A DNA stretch of 64,000 bases from Halostella pelagica (GTDB lineage: Archaea > Halobacteriota > Halobacteria > Halobacteriales > Natronoarchaeaceae), in assembly GCA_005954745.1 (NCBI GenBank), contig CP040678.1, positions 1,798,001 through 1,862,000 on the forward strand, in the 5' to 3' direction. Below, in pieces: positions 58,009 through 64,000 of this stretch. The first letter of the stretch is position 1. Each line of letters begins with the position of its first letter. The translations under genes and the position numbers were made by a program. Below the pieces are notes generated by a model. That model was not told where the DNA came from, made no database searches, and saw only the letters and a program-made list of their open reading frames with translations.

Positions 58009-59301
58009 ATGACGGAGACTGTCCTGCTGGTCGGCGGCGGCGGCCGCGAACACGCTATTGCTCGCTCGCTGTCGGAGTCGGACTGCGACCTGTACGCCTG
58101 CGCGGGCAACCGCAACCCCGGCATCACGCGCATCGCCGACGGGTTCGAGAGCCTGGACACGACGAACGTCGACGCGGTGGCCGACTACGCGGAGTCGGTC
58201 GACGCGACGCTCGCGGTTATCGGCCCGGAGACGCCGCTCGCCGCGGGCGTCGTCGACGCCCTCGAAGACGTCGGCGTGTACGCGTTCGGCCCGAAACGGG
58301 CCGAGGCGCGCATCGAGACGGACAAGCAGTTCCAGCGGGAGTTCATGGCCGACCACGATATCCCCGGCTGTCCGGATTTCGCAACGTTCGACGACCCCGA
58401 GGACGCGGCGGCGTACATCGACGAGTACGACGGCCACCTCGCGGTCAAGCCCACCGGACTGACGGGCGGGAAGGGCGTCCGCGTTACGGGCGACCAGATC
58501 ACGAAGGCCGAGGCGATGGAGTACGTCCGCGAGAGCGAGTACGAGGAGTTCGTCCTCGAAGAGCGTCTCGTCGGCGAGGAGTTCACTCTGCAGGCGTTCG
58601 TCGCGAACGGCGAGGTACGTACCACGCCCGCCGTGCAGGACCACAAGCGCGCCTACGAGGGCGACGAGGGGCCGAACACCGGCGGTATGGGGAGTTACAG
58701 CGACTCGATCCCGCAACTCCCGTTCATGAACGAGGCCGATTACCGCGAGGCAGTCCGGATCATCGAGGCGACTGTCGACGCGCTGGACGGCTACCGCGGC
58801 GTCCTCTACGGCCAGTTCATGCTCGGTGCGGACGGGCCGCGCGTCGTCGAGTTCAACGCCCGGTTCGGCGACCCCGAGGCGATGAACACGCTACCGGTCC
58901 TCGAAACCGACTTCCTCGACGTGCTGACCGCCGCGCGCGACGACGAGTCCCTGCCAGACCTCGATTTCGCCGAAAAGGCGACGGTCTGCAAGTACGCCGT
59001 CCCCGAGGGGTACCCGACGGACCCGAAATCCGGTGCGAAAGTCCGGGTCGACGAAGAGAGCGCCGGGGAGGCGTTGCTGTACTACGCTTCAGTGGATGCA
59101 CGTGATGACGGTATCTACACCACGACGTCCCGGTCGTTCGCCGTCGTCGGCGTCGGCGACACCATCGCCGACGCGGAGGAGATAGCGGAGGACGCGCTCG
59201 CCGTCGCCGGCGAGGAGGGTCTGCGGATCCGCCACGACATCGGCACGGCCGACCTCGTTCAGAAGCGCATCGACCACGTGAACGACCTCCGCGGGGCGTA
59301 A
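58009..59301 (+). CDS. purD: Phosphoribosylamine--glycine ligase
   Basis: A 430-aa ATP-grasp enzyme, second step of purine synthesis. VLLVGGGGREHAIARSL at the start, HLAVKPTGLTGGKGVRV as the ATP loop, RAYEGDEGPNTGGMGSYSDS, and VVEFNARFGDPEAMNTLPVL as the metal/PRA site are all intact. Divergent from the DUF255 gene with 158 bp between, whose TATA-like AAACTTTACA (57977-57986) is 27 bp ahead. Confidence 0.97.
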   Translation: MTETVLLVGGGGREHAIARSLSESDCDLYACAGNRNPGITRIADGFESLDTTNVDAVADYAESVDATLAVIGPETPLAAGVVDALEDVGVYAFGPKRAEARIETDKQFQREFMADHDIPGCPDFATFDDPEDAAAYIDEYDGHLAVKPTGLTGGKGVRVTGDQITKAEAMEYVRESEYEEFVLEERLVGEEFTLQAFVANGEVRTTPAVQDHKRAYEGDEGPNTGGMGSYSDSIPQLPFMNEADYREAVRIIEATVDALDGYRGVLYGQFMLGADGPRVVEFNARFGDPEAMNTLPVLETDFLDVLTAARDDESLPDLDFAEKATVCKYAVPEGYPTDPKSGAKVRVDEESAGEALLYYASVDARDDGIYTTTSRSFAVVGVGDTIADAEEIAEDALAVAGEEGLRIRHDIGTADLVQKRIDHVNDLRGA

Positions 59302-59328
59302 GCCGCCCTGCGGAACGCCCCAGGTGCG

Positions 59329-59336
59329 TTTATATC
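59329..59336 (+). promoter_or_regulatory. TATA box of the acyltransferase gene
   Basis: TTTATATC, centred 27 bp before the GTG at 59359; predicts a leaderless GTG-start transcript. Confidence 0.7.
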
Positions 59337-59358
59337 CCGCCGGGACGAACGCCGAGCC

Positions 59359-59910
59359 GTGACCGACGACGACACCGAGACGCCGGCGGAGCCTCAGGGG
59401 ACCGCGACCCGCCACGACCGCGTCACCGCACACGCGACACCCGGCCCCTTGAACTCCCTCCAGCACTGGCCCGAGGCGAAACCGTTCCTGCGGGTCGCGC
59501 TGAACTACGTCGTGATCTGGATCTGTCGGGTGTCGCCGAGTCTCAGGCTGAAGAACTGGCTGCTCCGTCGGATCGGCGTCACCGTCGGCGAAGGCGTCTC
59601 GTGGGGGCTGGAGTCGACTCCGGACGTGTTCTGGCCCGAACTGATCACCGTTCGCGACCACGCTATCGTCGGCTACGACGTCACCGTCCTCTGTCACGAG
59701 TTCCTGCAAGACGAGTACCGCACGGGCGAGGTCGTCGTCGGCGAACGGGCGATGATCGGGGCCGGTGCGATCCTCCTCCCGGGCGTCCGGGTCGGCGAGG
59801 GTGCAAGCGTCGCAGCTAACTCGCTTGTCACCGAAGACGTACCGCCGGGCGAGACGGTGGCTGGGGTGCCGGCGCGGCCGATGAACGGCGACCAGTTGGG
59901 CGACGATTAG
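59359..59910 (+). CDS. Hexapeptide-repeat acyltransferase (leaderless GTG start)
   Basis: A 183-aa CoA-dependent acyltransferase of the left-handed beta-helix type: IGVTVGEGVSWGLESTPDVFWPE, VLCHEFLQDEYRTGEVVVGE (His), then AMIGAGAILLPGVRVGEGASVAANSLVTED and VPARPMNGDQLG. Acts on small-molecule or sugar amines/hydroxyls; substrate unknown. The start is GTG, directly positioned by the TATA box, with no SD. It overlaps the 3' end of the convergent MscS gene by 4 nt. Confidence 0.88.
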   Translation: MTDDDTETPAEPQGTATRHDRVTAHATPGPLNSLQHWPEAKPFLRVALNYVVIWICRVSPSLRLKNWLLRRIGVTVGEGVSWGLESTPDVFWPELITVRDHAIVGYDVTVLCHEFLQDEYRTGEVVVGERAMIGAGAILLPGVRVGEGASVAANSLVTEDVPPGETVAGVPARPMNGDQLGDD

Positions 59911-60674
59911 TTTCGCATCCGGACGATACCTTCCTCCAGCACGCGACTGTTCGGGACGATGAACTCCTCCTCGTCGTTCTCGATATGGGTGACGAACACG
60001 TCGACCTCTTGGACGATTCCCTCGTGTTTGCCGATCCGAACGTTGTCGCCGATGCCGTACGGTTCGTTCAGTAGCAGATAGACGCCCGCCGCCCCGGAAG
60101 CGAGGAAGTCCTTGAACGCGAGACCGCCGAGAAAGACCAGGCCGAACACGTACACTGCGAGCAGGACGATGAGCGCGTCGGTGTTGACCCCGATCTGGCC
60201 GAGCGCGACCAGCGAGGCGATGTAGAGGACGCTGTACTTGACAACTTTCGGCAGGATCGACACTTCGGGAAGCTTGACGCCCCGGAGCCGCTCGCTGATG
60301 ACCAGTTCCGCCTTGTCGGCGACGACGAACCCGACGATCAACACGAGCGCCGCGATGAACAGCTGCGGGACGAAGGAGGTAACGCGTAGCCAGAACGTCT
60401 GTGCATTGACAAGCCGCGCGATGTGGATGGCCGTCAGGACGGCGACGCCGTAAACGAACCAGGAACTCAGTCGCGCGACGATGGTGACCGTCGACGTTCC
60501 GAGACTCTGGGCGGTCCGCTCGAACGGCGTTCCCTCGATCGCACCCGGGACGCCCGCGGCGGTGAGCAGGCGCTTGTTGAGTTTCCCGACCAGATACCCG
60601 AGTAGGATACCGACAGCGAGTACCGCGGCCGCCAGCGCCGCCGGCTGGTCGGCGACCATTCGCCACTCGACCAT
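59907..60674 (-). CDS. MscS-family mechanosensitive ion channel
   Basis: A 255-aa membrane protein with four to five helices; the pore helix/beta-domain boundary reads FLGGLAFKDFLASGAAGVYLLLNEPYGIGDNVRIGKHEGIVQEVDVFVTH (in sections), the MscS beta-domain signature, and EEFIVPNSRVLEE closes it. There is no long C-terminal domain. The start codon ATG overlaps the dacZ stop by one base (TGATG), so the two are co-translated, linking the channel to c-di-AMP and osmotic control. Confidence 0.92.
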   Translation of the reverse strand: MVEWRMVADQPAALAAAVLAVGILLGYLVGKLNKRLLTAAGVPGAIEGTPFERTAQSLGTSTVTIVARLSSWFVYGVAVLTAIHIARLVNAQTFWLRVTSFVPQLFIAALVLIVGFVVADKAELVISERLRGVKLPEVSILPKVVKYSVLYIASLVALGQIGVNTDALIVLLAVYVFGLVFLGGLAFKDFLASGAAGVYLLLNEPYGIGDNVRIGKHEGIVQEVDVFVTHIENDEEEFIVPNSRVLEEGIVRMRN

Positions 60675-61486
60675 CAGTAGTCCTCCGGATCGAGTTCGAG
60701 CACTAGTTCGCCTCCTTTGAACGCGCGAACGAGCCCGTCGCTCTCGCTCAGGACGATAGCGGTCGCGTTCGTGTCACGGGTGACGGCACCGCCGGCCATG
60801 TGGCGCGCGCCGAGGCCTTTCGGGATGTCGACCCCCTCCGCGGAGGGTTCGAGATAGCGATACGCCGACACTATCTTCCCTGAGTCGCTGATGACGAACG
60901 CCCCGTCGAGCCGTGAGAACTCCTTGAGCATCACGTTCACGATGGGGTCGCCGACGTGGACGTGAGACTTCTCGAACGGGTTGTACGACAGGGGGCGGGA
61001 TTTGTTCATCACCTTCCCCGCGTCGCCGACGACAAACAGCGCGCCGACCGGTTTGCCTTTCTGGCCTTTCTGCCCCAGTTCGATAGCCAGTTCCAGCACG
61101 GCGCGAATGACGCTCGCCTCGGCCCGGGAGTCCGAAAATAGGTTGTAAATCCCCGACTCCATGGTCTCGTCGACGCGGACGCGTGTGACCGTATCTATCT
61201 CGTCGCTGAACATGCTTACCGCGCAGGCGACCACGTCGCCGTCCTCGACCAACCCCTGTTCGAGCGCTCCCTCGATGCCGAACCGTATCCTGTCTGCCAC
61301 GTCGTCGAACTCAAGCGGGAGTTCGACGAACTCCTCGGCACCAACGGCGTTCTCGTCGGACACGACAAGCACCGGCACTTGCGCGTCGGCAATCACGTCT
61401 TCGTAGTACGAGCCGCTGGGCGAGAACAGCACGACGGCGTCGACGTCCGGCAACAACTCCGCGAACAACTCGCTTGCCTCCGGCAT
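60674..61486 (-). CDS. dacZ: Diadenylate cyclase DacZ
   Basis: A 270-aa enzyme that makes c-di-AMP from two ATP. An N-terminal regulatory half (about 1-130) is followed by the DAC domain: the DGA motif in EFSRLDGAFVISDSGKIVSAYRYLEP and GLGARHMAGGAVTRDTNATAIVLSES, in which RHM replaces the bacterial RHR/RHRA. Haloferax DacZ is known as the essential c-di-AMP synthase of haloarchaea and carries the same arrangement. Start MPEASEL (61486) chosen; eight residues upstream are possible. Operon with the MscS gene. Confidence 0.92.
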   Translation of the reverse strand: MPEASELFAELLPDVDAVVLFSPSGSYYEDVIADAQVPVLVVSDENAVGAEEFVELPLEFDDVADRIRFGIEGALEQGLVEDGDVVACAVSMFSDEIDTVTRVRVDETMESGIYNLFSDSRAEASVIRAVLELAIELGQKGQKGKPVGALFVVGDAGKVMNKSRPLSYNPFEKSHVHVGDPIVNVMLKEFSRLDGAFVISDSGKIVSAYRYLEPSAEGVDIPKGLGARHMAGGAVTRDTNATAIVLSESDGLVRAFKGGELVLELDPEDY

Positions 61487-61565
61487 TGCTTGATTCAACT
61501 CACCCTCCACGAAAAAGGTTTGCGTCGCGTCATCCGCCCGTCAGACGCCGTTCTCCCGACATCTG

Positions 61566-62423
61566 TCAGGCCATATCGGCGGTGACAGTCTTATCAGCTA
61601 GCTGTCGTAACGGCGCTTCCACGACGTATCCCGGTGTTTCGACGACGATGGGGTCGCTCAGGTCGACATCGATAAACCGGAGCGTGACGCTAAAGCGGCC
61701 GTCGGAATCGATGCTCGTCGCCTCGCGCTGTCCGGACGGCTCGTGGCGGGCCCAGATGTCCTCGCCGCCGTACCGGGCGTCGGTTCGCCCCCGCACGGCA
61801 TATCCGAACGGCGTCTCGGAGAGGTCGTTCCCCGCCATCGCGTAGTCGCGTTCGTGCCACTCCCAGAACCCTTCGTCGATGACGTACACCTCCTCGTAGC
61901 CAGCGTCGATGAGCGACGCGGCGCGGACAGAAGACAGGTGATGCGGACACCCGCAGTAACAGACGATCCGGTCGCCTTCGGGCCAGTCGCGCACCGGGTC
62001 GGAATCGTCCTGGTTCCACGCCGGTGACAGCGCCGCACCGTACACGTGGGAGGTGTCGAACTGCTGTTCGCCGCGGGCGTCGGCGATCCGCGCTTCGCCG
62101 CGCCGGTACCAGTAGTTGACGACGTCGATGGGCGCGAGCGGTACGTCCACGCCGTTTTGCGTGTTCGTCTCGAAGGCATCGGTGTCGATGGACCGTTCGT
62201 TCGGTACGTCGTCGAACTCCGGCGGATAGCCGTCTGCAGGGTCCTCGTCGGGCGGGAAGTCACCGTTCGTTTCGTACTCGCCGTTTCTCTCTGTCGATGC
62301 GGTCGTCTCGGTGTTCGTATCGTCGGTCGACGTGTCGCCGGTTGACGTATCGTCGTCCGTCCCGAGACAACCCGCGAGGCTGGCGGTAAACGCCGCGCTC
62401 GCGAGAAACGTTCGTCGTCTCAT
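61566..62423 (-). CDS. Exported rhodanese-domain lipoprotein
   Basis: A 285-aa protein with a Tat/lipobox signal (MRRRTFLASAAFTASLAGC, Cys 19), a low-complexity Asp/Thr linker (about 20-60), and a rhodanese-like domain with the active-site loop RIVCYCGCPHHLSS. The C-terminal section VTLRFIDVDLSDPIVVETPGYVV is extra. It may transfer sulfur or act on a persulfide outside the membrane; the Cys loop CYCGCP with three Cys is unusual. Upstream gene is the DyP-like Tat protein. Confidence 0.85.
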   Translation of the reverse strand: MRRRTFLASAAFTASLAGCLGTDDDTSTGDTSTDDTNTETTASTERNGEYETNGDFPPDEDPADGYPPEFDDVPNERSIDTDAFETNTQNGVDVPLAPIDVVNYWYRRGEARIADARGEQQFDTSHVYGAALSPAWNQDDSDPVRDWPEGDRIVCYCGCPHHLSSVRAASLIDAGYEEVYVIDEGFWEWHERDYAMAGNDLSETPFGYAVRGRTDARYGGEDIWARHEPSGQREATSIDSDGRFSVTLRFIDVDLSDPIVVETPGYVVEAPLRQLADKTVTADMA

Positions 62424-62504
62424 ACAGTTTCTTGTCGGATCATATCTGTTTAATCTTCTGCTCGTAGTTCGGTCGAAACTGACCCGCGAAGGCAGTCTCG
62501 CCGG

Positions 62505-63806
62505 TTACTCCGGTCGAGGCCTCGGAAGCGCGCGGTGTCGGCGCGGCGGAACCAGGAAGTTCCCGCGATGTTTCACGAAGATGTACTCCAGGATCCCGTT
62601 GTTCACTCGCTGACGAACCGAGGGGCTGTCGACGTCGGTTCCGTTCATGGCCTGACGGACCCGTTCGAACTGGGCGATATCTTGCTGAAGCGACGGGAAG
62701 TGAAGGCTCACTTCGTCGTTGTCAGTCGATTCGACGTGGCGGCGGAGCAACAGGGGATTTCCGTCGTCGTCACGGTTCGCACGGGCCATCTTCTGTGCGT
62801 GCCCGACCCGGCCGAACTCGCGGGCGTGGTCCGGCATCGCCTCGGTCGTCTCGGGCGTGACTCCGCTGTGGTCTCCCAGTTCGTGTCCGGTCGACTCGAC
62901 CAACCCTTCCTCCGAGTGGAGCGGACTGAACATCTTCTGAGTGCGTTCCTCGAAATCGTTCTCGACGTACCAGTCGCTGAGCCGCTGGCGGATCGTGGCC
63001 AGGTGTTTCGTCGTCCCCTCGGCAAAGGGGCCCTCGTCGATGCTCACGTACTCCTCGGTCGCCTGGTTGCCGACGAAGCCGGCTTTGAACCCCATAAACA
63101 GCGGCGACTCCTCGGGGACCGGCTTACTGTCAGGAATTCCCTTAACGTCCTGGCGCTCGGCCGGCATGCCGTCGCCGATGAACCCCGTCCGGCGGTCAGC
63201 GTCCGTGACGACATCGAACAGGGGCGTTTCCATCTCGACGCCGTTGGCCTCGACGTTCCCGCGAAGCGCCTCCTCCGCTTCGAGAACCACGTCCGCGCGG
63301 TCGCTCGACATGTGTAACAGGGCGTCCTGCGTATCGAGTTCCGGTTCCTCGAACGACGAGAGCCGTCTCGGCTCGGGCAGGTTCACGCTGTCCGGGAGCG
63401 ACTCGTCGAATCGGTCGAAGTACGACGGTGAATACGCCACGGAGTAAATGAGCCCCTCGTTCGAGCGCTCGTACGCCCGGTCGAGCGTAGCGAGAGCGGA
63501 CGCGACCGTCTCGCGGGCCTCCTCGCTCGGTTCGCCCGACTCGTCGAGGTTCAGATAGAGGAAGACGTGGTGTCGGGGTAACACGGCGTTGCCGTGTTCG
63601 TCTTCGGGCAACTGGTCGTTCCAGCCGTGCTGGCTGGCTGGGAGGTCGGCGGGGTCGTCGACCCCGGAGGGAACCGGTCCGGCCGTCGTCTCCGACTCGC
63701 CCGACTCGTCATCGCGGTCGAGACACGCGGACAGGGCCGACGCCCCTCCCATCGCGACGGCCGCTTTCATGAACTCGCGGCGCGACTGGTCCGGGGACAG
63801 CGTCAT
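62505..63806 (-). CDS. Tat-exported DyP-like (heme peroxidase fold) lipoprotein
   Basis: A 433-aa protein with a twin-Arg signal and lipobox (SRREFMKAAVAMGGASALSAC). The mature part has features of dye-decolourising peroxidases: FMGFKAGFVGNQATEEYVSI corresponds to the GFxDG loop, then HLATIRQRL, and a late RRHVESTDNDEVSLHFPSLQQDIAQFERVRQ. The usual DyP Asp (GxxDG) is not obvious (GFKAG), so heme peroxidase activity is uncertain. I associate it with the haloarchaeal DUF7405 group. It is 75 bp after the partial gene at the window end. Confidence 0.8.
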   Translation of the reverse strand: MTLSPDQSRREFMKAAVAMGGASALSACLDRDDESGESETTAGPVPSGVDDPADLPASQHGWNDQLPEDEHGNAVLPRHHVFLYLNLDESGEPSEEARETVASALATLDRAYERSNEGLIYSVAYSPSYFDRFDESLPDSVNLPEPRRLSSFEEPELDTQDALLHMSSDRADVVLEAEEALRGNVEANGVEMETPLFDVVTDADRRTGFIGDGMPAERQDVKGIPDSKPVPEESPLFMGFKAGFVGNQATEEYVSIDEGPFAEGTTKHLATIRQRLSDWYVENDFEERTQKMFSPLHSEEGLVESTGHELGDHSGVTPETTEAMPDHAREFGRVGHAQKMARANRDDDGNPLLLRRHVESTDNDEVSLHFPSLQQDIAQFERVRQAMNGTDVDSPSVRQRVNNGILEYIFVKHRGNFLVPPRRHRALPRPRPE

Positions 63807-63882
63807 CGTCGCCCCCTTGGGTCCCCGAGCAAATGGGGGTTCTGGTGCGATTCTCGAAGGGGGATCCCGCGCTCTCCAACGG

Positions 63883-64000
63883 TCATCGCCGTCTCACCGC
63901 CAGTAGCAGTCCCAGCAGTACGGCGACGACCGTTCCAACGACGCCGACTGCGGGCGTATCCGTTTCCTCGCCGCCCGACGTGCCGTCGTTCGCGTCATCG
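63883..64000 (-). CDS. C-terminal end of a surface protein with membrane anchor (partial)
   Basis: Only 38 codons and a stop are visible. They end with an acidic linker (TSGGEETDTP), a hydrophobic helix AVGVVGTVVAVLLGLLLAV and RRR: the C-terminal anchor type of haloarchaeal exported proteins, close to PGF-CTERM but without that tripeptide. The N-terminal part lies beyond 64000; it is upstream of the DyP-like gene and perhaps in one unit with it. Confidence 0.75.
   Translation of the reverse strand, partial: DDANDGTSGGEETDTPAVGVVGTVVAVLLGLLLAVRRR

Noticed and set aside
1-64000. CRISPR arrays, rRNA, tRNA, prophage or transposase genes
   Set aside because: Looked for on both strands by eye; none seen. 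The only mobile DNA found is short and non-coding.

Overview
This window is haloarchaeal chromosome (class Halobacteria). The evidence is high GC content, strongly acidic proteins, archaeal information-processing genes (Orc1/Cdc6, aIF2-beta, RNase P components 2 and 3, 20S proteasome alpha, SBDS), N-glycosylation genes (AglJ, an STT3-like protein), haloarchaea-restricted DUF families, and many TATA boxes placed 26-30 bp upstream of a start codon, as in leaderless transcripts. No rRNA, tRNA, CRISPR array, prophage or transposase gene was seen. The genus cannot be fixed from the sequence alone.

Layout. 1-2160 (minus) holds branched-chain amino acid genes: leuA, then the 5' end of ilvB, which has its own promoter, a 31-codon mini-ORF rich in Val/Leu/Ile and a hairpin (a candidate attenuator). 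2.3-4.4 kb carries a ferritin-like protein and a sugar nucleotidyltransferase. 4.6-6.6 kb is a replication origin: an AT-rich block between inverted ORB-like repeats, followed by orc1/cdc6. 6.7-16.6 kb is mixed (MBL and VOC proteins, an STT3/AglB-related membrane protein, UppP, AglJ and small proteins). 16.6-25.1 kb is a TrmB-type regulator followed by a six-gene operon for sugar-nucleotide synthesis: UDP-sulfoquinovose synthase-like protein, two epimerases, two nucleotidyltransferase/hexapeptide proteins and GlmS. Two identical-arm palindromes of the TrmB type flank the regulator and overlap the operon start.

25.4-33 kb is housekeeping: aIF2-beta, UPF0058, UPF0212, an OGG-type glycosylase, acylphosphatase, and the cluster rnp3-methyltransferase-rnp2-psmA-SBDS. 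33-46 kb includes HflX, MoaC, NAD(P)HX repair, a halocyanin-like protein, GT87, PyrI/PyrB, a MinD-like ATPase and a RAD55-like protein without a Walker A motif. 46-64 kb includes an FKBP isomerase, CYTH, S-adenosylmethionine synthetase, ThiI, cysteine synthase, a thioredoxin, a DUF255 protein, PurD, an MscS channel with DacZ (c-di-AMP synthase), and Tat-exported redox-type lipoproteins.

Structure not explained by genes: (1) the BCAA-rich leader before ilvB; (2) dispersed ~80-bp palindromic elements in at least three families, including one MITE-like element nested inside another with an apparent TA target duplication; (3) chains of tiny ORFs joined by ATGA overlaps between operon genes; (4) a probable ATT start codon; and (5) apparent single-base frameshifts in leuA and in the halocyanin-like gene, which may be sequencing errors or real.
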